Assembly (NCBI RefSeq): GCF_900105945.1
Contig: NZ_FNSO01000004.1
Location: forward strand, 620,001-684,000
Direction: 5' to 3'
DNA: 64,000 bases
DNA from: Amycolatopsis tolypomycina
Lineage (GTDB): Bacteria; Actinomycetota; Actinomycetes; Mycobacteriales; Pseudonocardiaceae
Every line of letters begins with the position of its first letter. Position 1 is the first letter of the stretch. The position numbers and the translations under genes are program-made. The notes beneath the pieces were generated by a model, which had not been told where the DNA came from, searched no databases, and saw nothing but the letters and a program-made list of their open reading frames with translations. Positions 41,869 through 50,232 of this stretch are shown here, piece after piece.

Positions 41869-43407
41869 ATGGACAGCTACGACGTGGTGATCGTCGGCGG
41901 CGGGCACAACGGCCTGGTGGCGGCCGCGTACCTGGCGCAGGCGGGCCGGTCGGTGCTCGTGCTCGAACGACGGGAAGAGACCGGTGGCGCCGCCGTCTCG
42001 TTCCGCGCGTTCGAGGGCGTGGACGTCCGGCTTTCTCGCTACTCGTACCTGGTCAGCCTGCTGCCGAAGAAGATCGTGGCCGATCTCGGCCTCGACGTGG
42101 AGCTGCGACGGCGCCGGATGTCGTCCTACACCCCGTCGGGCGGTTCCGGTCTCCTGGTCGACACGGGCGACGACGGCCGGACGTCGGCGTCGTTCCGTGC
42201 GGTCACCGGGTCCACTTCGGACTTCTCGGCCTGGCAGCGGTTCTACGAGCTGACCGAGCGCGTCGCCGGGCGCGCGTTCGGGACGCTCACCGAGCCGCTC
42301 CTGTCCGAAGTGGACTTCCGCGAGCGTGTCGGCGACGCCGAGGCGTGGTCCCTGCTGTTCGAACGGCCGATCGGCGAAACGCTCACGTCGTGGTTCGGCC
42401 ACGACACGGTGCGCGGCGTGGTGCTCACCGACGCGCTGATCGGCACGTTCGCCCCGGCGGACAGTGCGGACCTGCGGCAGAACCGTTGCCTGCTCTACCA
42501 CGTCATCGGCAACGGCACCGGCGACTGGGACGTCCCGGTCGGCGGCATGGGCGCGGTCACCCGTTCGCTCGCGGCGGTGGCGACCGCGGCGGGCGCGCGC
42601 CTGGAGACCGGTACCGAGGTGCTCGCGATCGACCCGGACGGCGAGGTGCGGTGTCGGCGCGCCGACACCGAGTTCGCCGTCCGGGGCGGGCACGTCCTGG
42701 CGAACGTCGCGCCGGCGACGCTCGCGCGCCTGCTGGGCGAAGATCCGGCCGAACGCCCGGAAGGCGCACAACTGAAGGTGAACATGGTCCTCACGCGGCT
42801 GCCGAGGCTGCGTGACCCGGACGTCGATCCGGCCGACGCGTTCGGGGGCACCTTCCACGTCAACGAGAGCTACACGCAGCTCGACACGGCGTACCGCGAG
42901 GCGGCGGCGGGGCGGATCCCCTCGCTGCCGCCCTGCGAGATCTACTGCCATTCGTTGACGGATCCGTCGATCCTCGGCCCGGCCGAACGCGCGGCCGGCA
43001 CGCACACGCTCACCCTGTTCGGCCTGCACATGCCGGCACGCCTCTTCGAGGGGCGCAACGAAGAGGCACGCGAAGCGGCGTTGCGCGCGACGCTCGCTTC
43101 GCTGAACAGCGTGCTGGCCGAGCCGATCGAGGACTGCCTGCGCACCACGCCGGACGGAAAACCCTGTGTGGAAGCCAAAACCCCGCTGGACCTGGAAGCC
43201 GAGCTGGGTCTGCCGGCGGGGCACATCTTCCACCGGGACCTGTCCTGGCCGTTCGCCGAGGACCCGGCCCGGGCCGGGTCCTGGGGCGTGGAAACACCGC
43301 ACGAGCGCATCCTGCTCTGTGGTGCGGGAGCCGCGAGAGGAGGTGGTGTCAGCGGCATCCCGGGCCACAACGCGGCGATGGCGGTGCTGGGTGTCCGGCC
43401 GGGCTGA
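41869..43407 (+). CDS. PYROXD2/phytoene desaturase-like FAD oxidoreductase
   Basis: 512 aa from the ATG at 41869 (AAGGAAGG upstream; an earlier ATG at 41833 lacks one). The FAD motif VVIVGGGHNGLVAAAYLAQAG and the following LERREETGGAA match the CrtI/PYROXD2 family. The C-terminal FAD-binding segment is LLCGAGAARGGGVSGIPGHNAA. GGHNG rather than GGGFGG places it with PYROXD2-type proteins, not carotenoid desaturases. No carotenoid genes are nearby. The substrate is unknown. It converges on the MBL gene with a hairpin between. Confidence 0.88.
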   Translation: MDSYDVVIVGGGHNGLVAAAYLAQAGRSVLVLERREETGGAAVSFRAFEGVDVRLSRYSYLVSLLPKKIVADLGLDVELRRRRMSSYTPSGGSGLLVDTGDDGRTSASFRAVTGSTSDFSAWQRFYELTERVAGRAFGTLTEPLLSEVDFRERVGDAEAWSLLFERPIGETLTSWFGHDTVRGVVLTDALIGTFAPADSADLRQNRCLLYHVIGNGTGDWDVPVGGMGAVTRSLAAVATAAGARLETGTEVLAIDPDGEVRCRRADTEFAVRGGHVLANVAPATLARLLGEDPAERPEGAQLKVNMVLTRLPRLRDPDVDPADAFGGTFHVNESYTQLDTAYREAAAGRIPSLPPCEIYCHSLTDPSILGPAERAAGTHTLTLFGLHMPARLFEGRNEEAREAALRATLASLNSVLAEPIEDCLRTTPDGKPCVEAKTPLDLEAELGLPAGHIFHRDLSWPFAEDPARAGSWGVETPHERILLCGAGAARGGGVSGIPGHNAAMAVLGVRPG

Positions 43408-43414
43408 TCGGATG

Positions 43415-43454
43415 CACCCCTGATTCGATGCCACCCGTTCGCGGGTCAGGGGTG
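43415..43454. terminator. hairpin between convergent oxidoreductase and MBL genes
   Basis: Outer stem CACCCCTGA (43415-43423) / TCAGGGGTG (43446-43454) with an inner stem CCCG-ttcg-CGGG (43434-43445) capped by a stable UUCG tetraloop. Confidence 0.75.
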
Positions 43455-43479
43455 TTTCCGGAACCCGGCCGAACGGCAG

Positions 43480-44364
43480 TCAGCCGTGCTCCGCGCACAG
43501 GCACGCGACGCCCGGTTCGATCCATTCCCGGCCGGCCCATTCCGGGTGGCGCTCGACGAGCAGCGCCCGGACCTCGGCGGCGACCTCGTCCACGCCCATC
43601 GCCGAGTCACGCCGTCGCCAGGTCTCGTCACGCAGTTCCCGCAGGTAGTCGCGGACGTCGGTGAGCACCGCCCCGCCGCCGACCGTTCCGTGCCCGGGGA
43701 CGACCACCCGCGGTCCGGTCGCCACCAGCCGGTCCAGCACCGCGAGCCAGCCCACACCCGAAACGTCCGTGTCGTGCGGCGGGAACCACGGGAAGATGGC
43801 GAACTGCCCGGTCTCGGCCAGGTCGCCGGTGAACAGCACGCCGGCGTCCGGCACCTCGACGACCTGGTCACCGGCGGTGTGCCCCCGGCCGGTGGGCCGC
43901 AGCCGGACGGTCCGGCCACCCAGGTCGAGGTCCCGCGAGCCGTCGTAGACGACGTCGGGTGCCGGCAGGCGGACGCCGTCGAGCCGGCGGGCAATCGTTT
44001 CGCCCAGGCCGCGGAACATCTCCAGGTAGCCCGGGCCCTTGGTGGCGAGGTCCGCCGCCTGCGCCCGGTTGACGAGGTAGGTGGCCTCGCCGGCGAACAC
44101 CTGCGCGCCGAAGGCGTGCTCGGGGTGGAAGTGCGTCGTGGTCAGGTACAGCCGGCGGCCCTTCGCCACTTCGCGGGCGAAGGCAAGTACCTGCATCGCG
44201 TTGGCGGTGCCGATACCCGTGTCGACGACCAGGACGGCCTCGGTGCCGCCGACGACACCGATGTTGGGCACCAGGTCGACGTGGTCGTTCGGGATCACCA
44301 GCAGGTCGGGGGCGATCTCCCGGGCGCCGGAGACGCGCACGGCAGGATCGGTCAGCTCGGTCAT
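43480..44364 (-). CDS. MBL-fold metallo-hydrolase
   Basis: 294 aa. The metal-binding motif is TTTHFHPEHAFG (H78, H80, E82, H83), where Glu replaces the usual Asp of HxHxDH. Downstream ligands are in GRGHTAGDQVV, FTGDLAE and VVPGHGTVGG. The fold suits a quinoprotein-thiohydrolase or lactonase-like enzyme with a binuclear metal site. It is divergent from a LysR-type gene whose likely operator lies between them, so it is probably that regulator's target. The substrate is unknown. Confidence 0.9.
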   Translation of the reverse strand: MTELTDPAVRVSGAREIAPDLLVIPNDHVDLVPNIGVVGGTEAVLVVDTGIGTANAMQVLAFAREVAKGRRLYLTTTHFHPEHAFGAQVFAGEATYLVNRAQAADLATKGPGYLEMFRGLGETIARRLDGVRLPAPDVVYDGSRDLDLGGRTVRLRPTGRGHTAGDQVVEVPDAGVLFTGDLAETGQFAIFPWFPPHDTDVSGVGWLAVLDRLVATGPRVVVPGHGTVGGGAVLTDVRDYLRELRDETWRRRDSAMGVDEVAAEVRALLVERHPEWAGREWIEPGVACLCAEHG

Positions 44365-44420
44365 GCCCCCGATTCCACCGCCGCCCGGGCGCGGCCGTCC
44401 AAGACCGGTTCGGTGGTGCC

Positions 44421-44437
44421 GATACCGGGCGAATATC
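44421..44437. promoter_or_regulatory. LysR-type binding site between MBL and LysR genes
   Basis: GATA-N9-TATC contains T-N11-A within an interrupted palindrome, the classical LysR box. It lies 11 bp before the LysR ATG and 57 bp before the MBL ATG, suited to autorepression and control of the MBL gene. Confidence 0.6.
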
Positions 44438-44447
44438 GTCGCCGGTC

Positions 44448-45293
44448 ATGGAGCTGCGCACGCTGCGGTACTTCGTCGCGGTCGCCGAGGAACTCCACTT
44501 CGGCCGGGCCGCCGCACGGCTGCACATGAGCCAGCCGCCGCTGAGCCGGGCGATCAAGCAGCTCGAAACCGACGTCGGGGCCGTCCTGCTGCTGCGGTCC
44601 GCCGCCGGCGTCACGCTCACCCCCGCCGGGACTGCGCTGCTGGCCGAGGCGCGGGCGCTGCTCGACCAGGCCGACCAGGCCCGCGTGCGCGTCGCCACGG
44701 CAGCGGGCGCGCCGACCCTCACGGTCGGCATCCTCGGCGACGGCGCCGACCCGGCCGCGAACCGGCTCGCCGACGCATACCGGCGGCAGCACCCGGACGT
44801 CGAAGTCCGCGTCCGCGACACCGACCTGACCGACCCGACCTGCGGACTGCGCGCGGGGCTGGTCGACGTCGCGCTGACCCGCGGGCCGTTCGACGAGACC
44901 GGCCTGACGGTGCACCAGTTGCGCGCCGATCCGGTGGGCGCGGTGCTGCGCGCGGACGACCCCCTCTCCGGCCGCGACCGGCTCGCGCTCGCCGACCTGG
45001 CCGGACGGCGCTGGTTCCGGTTCCCCGACGGCACCGACCCGGTCTGGCAGGCGTACTGGCACGGCGGCGAACCCCGCGAGGGGCCGGTCGTGCGGGCGGT
45101 CCAGGAGTGCCTGCAGGCGGTGCTCTGGAACGGCACGGTCGGGCTGATGCCGCTCGGTCACCGGCCGCCGGGGGAGCTGGTCGTGGTGCCGCTCGCCGGC
45201 CTGGCGCCGAGCCCCGTGGTGGTCGCCTGGAAGGACACCGGGCCGCTGGTCCGGTCGTTCGCGCAGCTCGCGGCGGCCGCCTACCGGGCCTGA
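44448..45293 (+). CDS. LysR family transcriptional regulator
   Basis: 281 aa. N-terminal winged helix MELRTLRYFVAVAEELHFGRAA, then SQPPLSRAIKQLETDVGAVLLLRS; residues about 90-281 form the effector-binding domain. This opening is that of BenM/CatM-like LysR proteins, which sense aromatic acids. It is divergent from the MBL hydrolase gene, with a T-N11-A site in the gap, which is the usual layout for a LysR regulator and its target. Confidence 0.93.
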   Translation: MELRTLRYFVAVAEELHFGRAAARLHMSQPPLSRAIKQLETDVGAVLLLRSAAGVTLTPAGTALLAEARALLDQADQARVRVATAAGAPTLTVGILGDGADPAANRLADAYRRQHPDVEVRVRDTDLTDPTCGLRAGLVDVALTRGPFDETGLTVHQLRADPVGAVLRADDPLSGRDRLALADLAGRRWFRFPDGTDPVWQAYWHGGEPREGPVVRAVQECLQAVLWNGTVGLMPLGHRPPGELVVVPLAGLAPSPVVVAWKDTGPLVRSFAQLAAAAYRA

Positions 45294-45343
45294 GCGGCGG
45301 CGGGCAGCGTTCGGCGCCGCGTGCACGAGCTTGCCGAGGGGCG

Positions 45344-45898
45344 CTAGACCACCGGCGCGCGGCGGACGTCGTACAGATCCCAGTCCAGCTGCCAGAACGC
45401 GTCGATGCCGTGCTCGCGGATGTACTTCCGCTCGGTGTCGTGCACCGGGTAGCAGCCGGCGATGCTGATCGGCGGGCCGCCGATGTCGATGAGCGTGTAC
45501 TGGTGCGCGTCGAGGGCCGCAGGCGCCGAAACGGCGAACGCGGTCATCGCCGACTCCGGCGCGATGGGCTGCCCGAAGTCGATGGTGTCGCCGTAGACGA
45601 ACGGGCACGTACCCCGCAGCTGCTCGGCGAGGTAGCCGATGGCCAGCACCCAGACCGGGTCGTCGGACCGGACGCTGATCCACAGCTCGGGTTTCACCCC
45701 GTGCCACTCGGGGTGGTCGGCCAGCGAAAGTCCGTAGGTCGCACCGGTGAGGTACCGGGGTTCGGGCTCGTTCGCGTAGACGAACGCGATGACGTCGTCC
45801 AGTCCGGGCTGGGTCGACGGGATGGGCTGCAGCCGGGGCTGGGTGGACCCGGTCAGGGTGTCGAGATGGGCGAGATACCGCTCGGCACGGCTCGGCAT
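45344..45898 (-). CDS. SUFU-domain protein
   Basis: 184 aa from the ATG at 45898 (a second ATG at 45910 is also possible). The pattern YGLSLADHPEW, ELWISVRSDDPVWVLAIGYLAEQLRG, FVYGDTIDFGQPI, then GCYPVHDTERKYIREHGIDAFWQLDWDLYD (given in parts) is that of bacterial suppressor-of-fused (SUFU) domain proteins. In bacteria SUFU domains are often immunity proteins of polymorphic toxin systems. No toxin is adjacent. It is the third immunity-like gene of the window. Confidence 0.8.
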   Translation of the reverse strand: MPSRAERYLAHLDTLTGSTQPRLQPIPSTQPGLDDVIAFVYANEPEPRYLTGATYGLSLADHPEWHGVKPELWISVRSDDPVWVLAIGYLAEQLRGTCPFVYGDTIDFGQPIAPESAMTAFAVSAPAALDAHQYTLIDIGGPPISIAGCYPVHDTERKYIREHGIDAFWQLDWDLYDVRRAPVV

Positions 45899-45981
45899 GG
45901 CGCGCAGCATACGACCGGGCGGGTGCCGGCGTGGCGCATCCCGTTGGCCCGGGCGTGCCAAGATCGGGCAGGGTGGAGAGC

Positions 45982-47055
45982 ATGCGAGTGCTCGTGATCG
46001 GCAGCGGAATCGGCGGCGCGGCGACGGCCTGGCACCTCGCGGGCCGCGGCGCGGAAGTGGTCGTGGCGGACGCGGCCCGCCCGGGGACGGCGACCGAAGC
46101 CGGCGCCGGGATCGTCAGTCCGTGGACGTCACGCTGGGAAGACGCGCTGTACCCGCTCGCGGCCGCGGCCGGCCGCCACTACCGGGAGTTCACCGCGGAG
46201 CTCGGGGATTCGTCGTTCGAGGTCGTCGGCGGGATGATCGTGTCCGCCGACGACGCGGAGCTGGCCGAAGCGCACGAACGGCTGACCGAACGAGCGGCGG
46301 AGGCGCCCGAAATCGGCGAGGTCCGGCGCCTCGACCCGGCGCAGGCCCGCGAACTGTTCCCGGCGCTGGCACCCGGCCTGGGCGCGGTGCACCTGGCGGG
46401 AGCGGGCCGTGTCGACGGGCACCGGGTGCGCCGCGCGTTGCTGGCGGGGGCCGAGCGCCGGGGCGCGAAGTTCGTCGAGGGCGAGGTCGCGTTCCGCGCC
46501 GACGGCACGGTGGTGGGCCCGGACGGCCCCCTGGCAGCGGACAGCGTCGTGGTGGCGGCCGGTGCCTGGACCCGGGAACTGCTGGCACCGCTGGGAATCG
46601 ACCTGCCGGTGACGCCGCACCGCGGCCAGATCAGCCACTTCGACCTGCCGGGCACGGACACGTCGGCGTGGCCGGTGGTCCTGCCGCGCGGCAGCAGCCA
46701 CTACCTGCTCGCGTTCGGCGGTGGCCGGGTGGTGGCGGGCGCGACCCGCGAGGCGGACGCGGGCTTCGACTACCGCGTGACGGCGGCCGGCCAGCGCGAG
46801 GTGCTGGACAACGCGTTGGCAGTGGCGCCCGGCCTCGCGGACGCGACCCTCGCCGAAACCCGGGTCGGCTTCCGCCCGGGGACACCGGACGGCCTGCCGG
46901 TGCTGGGCCTGCTCCGCCCGGGCCTGGCGGTGTCGACGGGCTTCGGCGCGGGCGGGCTGACGAACGCACCGTTCGCGGGGAAGCTGGTGGCGGCGCTCGC
47001 ACTGGGCGAGGACCCGGGCTTCGACCTGACCCCGTTCGCCCCGGACCGGTTTTGA
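45982..47055 (+). CDS. FAD-dependent oxidoreductase (DAO family)
   Basis: 357 aa from the ATG at 45982 (GGTGGAG upstream). N-terminal VLVIGSGIGGAATAWHLAGRGAEVVVAD is the dinucleotide fold; GAGIVSPWTSRW and HRGQISHFD follow, and GFGAGGLTNAPFAGKLVA is the C-terminal FAD motif. This is the D-amino acid oxidase/glycine oxidase/DadA family, oxidising secondary or primary amines of amino acids. The stop overlaps the TTG start of a GNAT gene, so the two are probably coupled. Confidence 0.9.
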   Translation: MRVLVIGSGIGGAATAWHLAGRGAEVVVADAARPGTATEAGAGIVSPWTSRWEDALYPLAAAAGRHYREFTAELGDSSFEVVGGMIVSADDAELAEAHERLTERAAEAPEIGEVRRLDPAQARELFPALAPGLGAVHLAGAGRVDGHRVRRALLAGAERRGAKFVEGEVAFRADGTVVGPDGPLAADSVVVAAGAWTRELLAPLGIDLPVTPHRGQISHFDLPGTDTSAWPVVLPRGSSHYLLAFGGGRVVAGATREADAGFDYRVTAAGQREVLDNALAVAPGLADATLAETRVGFRPGTPDGLPVLGLLRPGLAVSTGFGAGGLTNAPFAGKLVAALALGEDPGFDLTPFAPDRF

Positions 47056-47579
47056 GGGGATATCGCCTCCGCCCGGCAACGGAGGCGGACTTGGCAGCCT
47101 TGCTCACGATCCTCGACGGCGCGAGCGAATGGCTCGGCACGCAGGGCACCGACCAGTGGTCGGGCTCGCCGTGGCGGGCAGAGGAACTGCGCCCGGACCT
47201 GGCGACGGGCGGGCTCCGAGTGGCGGAGAAGCTGCCCGACCCGCCGCTCGAAAGGAGTGAGGCGGCGACCGGCGCCCGCACACCACCTCGGCACCAGCCC
47301 GTTCCAGTCGCCACCATGACCCTCGGCGAAACCGCCTCCTCGCTCCACCTCAGCCACTTCGCCGTCGACCGGCGCTTCGCCGGGCTCGGCGTCGGAGCGT
47401 GGCTGATCCGCGAAGCCGCCGACGAAGCCGCGCGGCGCGGGAAACGCTCACTGCGGCTCGATGCCTGGACCACCAACACCCGGCTGCACGACTACTACCG
47501 CCGGCAGGGCTTCCGGCTCGTGCGGATCGACGGCGGCAACTCGGGGGCCTTGCTCGAACGGCTCGTCAGCCCTCGGTGA
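47052..47579 (+). CDS. GNAT acetyltransferase
   Basis: About 175 aa. N-terminal YRLRPATEADLAALLTIL, then WLIREAADEAARRGKRSLRLD and TTNTRLHDYYRRQGFRLVRI make a full GNAT domain with the acetyl-CoA loop FAGLGVGAWL. No ATG or GTG fits; a TTG at 47052 overlaps the DAO stop (TTGA), so reinitiation after the DAO gene is likely. It ends 14 bp inside the convergent yaaA gene. The acceptor is unknown; coupling with an amino-acid oxidase hints at an amine. Confidence 0.82.
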   Translation: MRGYRLRPATEADLAALLTILDGASEWLGTQGTDQWSGSPWRAEELRPDLATGGLRVAEKLPDPPLERSEAATGARTPPRHQPVPVATMTLGETASSLHLSHFAVDRRFAGLGVGAWLIREAADEAARRGKRSLRLDAWTTNTRLHDYYRRQGFRLVRIDGGNSGALLERLVSPR

Positions 47580-48312
47580 CCAGGTCCAGGGCGTGCTCGC
47601 CGGTGCGCTCGACCACCAGGCCCGCCTTGGTGATCACCTTCGCCAAATGGTCCACAGTGGACGGCTCGGCGCGCGTCGCCACCAGCACGCGCGCCAGGCG
47701 CCCCTTGTACGCCTTGTTGAAGTGGCTCACCGTCACGCGCTCGCCGCGGGCGTCCTCCGTCACCACGCGGACCGTCACCGCGTCCGGGCGCAGCTTCGCG
47801 AAGGCCGAATACGTCCCCGACCGCAGGTCGACTACCAGGCCCTCGACGCCCTGCAGCACCGGCTCGAGCACCGGCTTCCACAGCCCGCGGACGGTGCCCA
47901 GCGACGGCAGCGAGTTGCCGCCGGAGAGCCGGTACGCCGGGATCGGGTCGGTCGCCGAGACGACGCCGAACAGCGACGACGTCACCGCCAGCCGCCGGTG
48001 GGCCTTCTCCCGGTCCGCCCTCGTGAAGCTCTTCACGTCCAGCGCGTCGTACAGCACGCCGGTGTAGCGGCGCAGCGCCGGCATCGTCGGGGACGTCCAC
48101 AGCTGCGCGTTGCGCGCGACCTCCCCGGCCTGCCGCTCGGTGAGGCCCAGGGTGGCGATGCTCGCGGGGACGTCGGCGGCCAGCTCGGCCAGCGCGTCGG
48201 CGAGCTTCGCGCGCGTCGGGTTCAGCTCGGGGAACGACAGCGTCGCGAGGTCGAGGGGCCCGCCGCGGCCGCCGTCGGCCTTGGTCTCGGATGGGGGGAG
48301 CAGCACCAGCAC
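47566..48312 (-). CDS. yaaA: YaaA-family peroxide stress protein
   Basis: 248 aa, full length. N-terminal LVLLPPSETK, then LYDALDVKSF, then RSGTYSAFAK and VSHFNKAYKGRLARVLV are diagnostic for YaaA (UPF0246). In Escherichia coli YaaA lowers free iron and DNA damage under hydrogen peroxide and binds DNA through a helix-hairpin-helix-like part. It is convergent with the GNAT gene, overlapping by 14 bp, and divergent from the next GNAT. Confidence 0.93.
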   Translation of the reverse strand: MLVLLPPSETKADGGRGGPLDLATLSFPELNPTRAKLADALAELAADVPASIATLGLTERQAGEVARNAQLWTSPTMPALRRYTGVLYDALDVKSFTRADREKAHRRLAVTSSLFGVVSATDPIPAYRLSGGNSLPSLGTVRGLWKPVLEPVLQGVEGLVVDLRSGTYSAFAKLRPDAVTVRVVTEDARGERVTVSHFNKAYKGRLARVLVATRAEPSTVDHLAKVITKAGLVVERTGEHALDLVTEG

Positions 48313-48367
48313 GCGCCGAGCCTAAATCGGGATGCGCGGGCGCCGCCGCCCGGCCTAGCCTCCCGGC

Positions 48368-49333
48368 ATGGACCTGACCTGGCGCCCGTTGACCCTCGAC
48401 GACGCTCCCGCCCTCGCCGGGCTGTACGCGGCGGCCGAGGAAGTCGACCGGACGGGTGACCACTTCAGCGCGGAAGACCTCCGCGACGAGCTGGCGGCCC
48501 CCAACGTCGACCTGGCCCGCGCCACCGTCGGCGCCTGGGCGGGCGACCGGCTCGTGGGCTACGGCCTGGTCCTCCGCCGCGCCGCCGCCGACCCCGTGCA
48601 CATGATCCGGCTCCAGTCGGTCGTGCACCCGGAGCACCGCACCGACGCCGTCGGCGCTCACCTGGCCGAGTGGCTGGCGCGCACGAGCCGCGAGGTCCAC
48701 GAGCGCGCCTTCCCGGACGCGCCCCTCGAACTGCACCACGGCAGTCACCAGAACGAACACTGGATCGCCGGCGTCCTCACCCGCGCGGGCTACACGCACG
48801 GCCGGACGATGGTGAACATGCGGGCCGGCCTCGCTGACCTGCCGCCGCAGCCGCCGCTGCCGGACGGCTTCGAGGCGGTGCCGTTCGACTTCCGGTACGA
48901 CCTCGCCACGCTCGACGCCCGCAACGACACCTTCGCCGGCCACTGGGGCAGCACGATGTACGAGCCCGACGTCTGGCGCCACCTGGTGACGGGTTCGAAG
49001 GACTTCCGTCCGGACCTGTCGTTCCTCATCATCGACGACGACAAGGTGCTGGCGTTCGTGCTGAGCCACCACTACGCGTCCGAAACGGCGGCGACGGGCG
49101 TCCGCGAGCACTACGCCACCTGGGTGGGAACGCGGGCCGCGCTGCGCGGCCGCGGCGTCGCGTCCGGGCTGCTGGGGCACACGCTGCGGGCGGCGAAGGA
49201 CGCGGGATTCGACCGGTCGGCCCTGAACGTCGACGTCGACAACGCACACCGCGCGCTCGGTGTCTACGAACGGTGCGGTTACCGCGTCGAAGACGAATGG
49301 CACGTCTACGTGCTCAAATTTCCACGAGGTTGA
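48368..49333 (+). CDS. tandem-GNAT acetyltransferase
   Basis: 321 aa with two GNAT domains: about 1-155 (LTWRPLTLDDAPALAGLYAAA, VHPEHRTDAVGAHL) and about 160-321 (TWVGTRAALRGRGVASGLLG, then NVDVDNAHRALGVYERCGYR). The second has the intact acetyl-CoA loop RGRGVAS; the first is degenerate (RTDAVGAH). This layout resembles mycothiol synthase (MshD) and Eis-like relatives, but the sequence alone does not assign it to MshD. It overlaps the convergent hydroxyacid dehydrogenase gene by 20 bp. Confidence 0.88.
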   Translation: MDLTWRPLTLDDAPALAGLYAAAEEVDRTGDHFSAEDLRDELAAPNVDLARATVGAWAGDRLVGYGLVLRRAAADPVHMIRLQSVVHPEHRTDAVGAHLAEWLARTSREVHERAFPDAPLELHHGSHQNEHWIAGVLTRAGYTHGRTMVNMRAGLADLPPQPPLPDGFEAVPFDFRYDLATLDARNDTFAGHWGSTMYEPDVWRHLVTGSKDFRPDLSFLIIDDDKVLAFVLSHHYASETAATGVREHYATWVGTRAALRGRGVASGLLGHTLRAAKDAGFDRSALNVDVDNAHRALGVYERCGYRVEDEWHVYVLKFPRG

Positions 49334-50216
49334 GCAGGTCCTCACCCTGCACGTACCTCCGCAGCTGCTCCGCGACGAGCTTCTTCGCGCGCGGGTAGAA
49401 CGACGCCGACCCGCCCGCGATGTGCGGGGTGACGACCACCCCCGGAACCGTCCACAGTGGATGGTCGGCGGGCAGCGGTTCCGGGTCGACGACGTCGAGG
49501 CCGGCGCGGAGACGCCCGGTGCGGGTCTCGGTGACGAGCGCGTCCGTGTCGATCGCCGTGCCGCGGCCGACGTTGATCAGCAGGGCGTCGTCGGGGAGGG
49601 CGGCGAGCTCGTCCGGGCCGATGAGGCCGCGCGTTGCGGGGGTGTCCGGCAGGATCAGCACCACGATGTCGGCACCGGGCAGCAGGTCGGGCAGCTCCTC
49701 GACGCCGCGGACGTCCTCGGCCGGTCGGGGACGGCTCGCCACCCGCGTCACGACCGCCTCGGCGGCGACGAGCTGGCGTTCGATGGCCTGCCCGATCGAG
49801 CCGTACCCGACCAGGAGAACCCGGCTGTCGGCCAGCGAGCGCGTGTGCTCGCGGACCCACTCGCCGCGCGTCTGCTGCGCGAACCAGCGCGGCAGGTCCC
49901 GCTGCGCCGCGTGGATGAGCGCGAGAGCGTGCTCGGCGACGCTCAGGTCGTGCAGCCCGCGCCCGTTCGCGAGGCGCACGCCGCCGGGCAGCAGGGGTAC
50001 GAGCGTCTCGACCCCGGCGGACAACGACTGCACCACCCGCAGCGAAGGCAGTTCCTTGATCAGCTGCGGCGGCTCCGGCCCGCGGTCGTAGGGCAGCACG
50101 TAGAACTCGACGTCGCCGAGATCAGCCGGAGGGGCGCCGACGCCGTCGTAGCAGGCGGCGCCGATCCCCTCCGGCACATCGATGTCGGTCCACGGCAGCA
50201 GTACGCGAGCGCTCAT
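49314..50216 (-). CDS. D-isomer-specific 2-hydroxyacid dehydrogenase
   Basis: 300 aa. The cofactor motif is VLLVGYGSIGQAIERQL, and the catalytic residues are Arg in LINVGRGTAID, Glu in DVVDPEPLP and His in VVTPHIAGGS. The motif after the second strand (VASRPRP) favours NADPH. Members reduce glyoxylate, hydroxypyruvate or other 2-oxoacids, or act in serine synthesis. It is shorter than PGDH (no ACT domain), so a glyoxylate/hydroxypyruvate-reductase-like role is more likely. Confidence 0.93.
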   Translation of the reverse strand: MSARVLLPWTDIDVPEGIGAACYDGVGAPPADLGDVEFYVLPYDRGPEPPQLIKELPSLRVVQSLSAGVETLVPLLPGGVRLANGRGLHDLSVAEHALALIHAAQRDLPRWFAQQTRGEWVREHTRSLADSRVLLVGYGSIGQAIERQLVAAEAVVTRVASRPRPAEDVRGVEELPDLLPGADIVVLILPDTPATRGLIGPDELAALPDDALLINVGRGTAIDTDALVTETRTGRLRAGLDVVDPEPLPADHPLWTVPGVVVTPHIAGGSASFYPRAKKLVAEQLRRYVQGEDLLNLVEI

Positions 50217-50232
50217 GCCGCCTTTCTACCCG

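Noticed and set aside
41869..43407. Carotenoid phytoene desaturase (crtI)
   Set aside because: The GGGHNG opening and lack of crtB/crtE neighbours fit PYROXD2-type oxidoreductases better.
48368..49333. Mycothiol synthase (mshD)
   Set aside because: The tandem GNAT layout fits, but the first domain's loop is degenerate and no mycothiol biosynthesis gene is adjacent, so a firm symbol is not justified.
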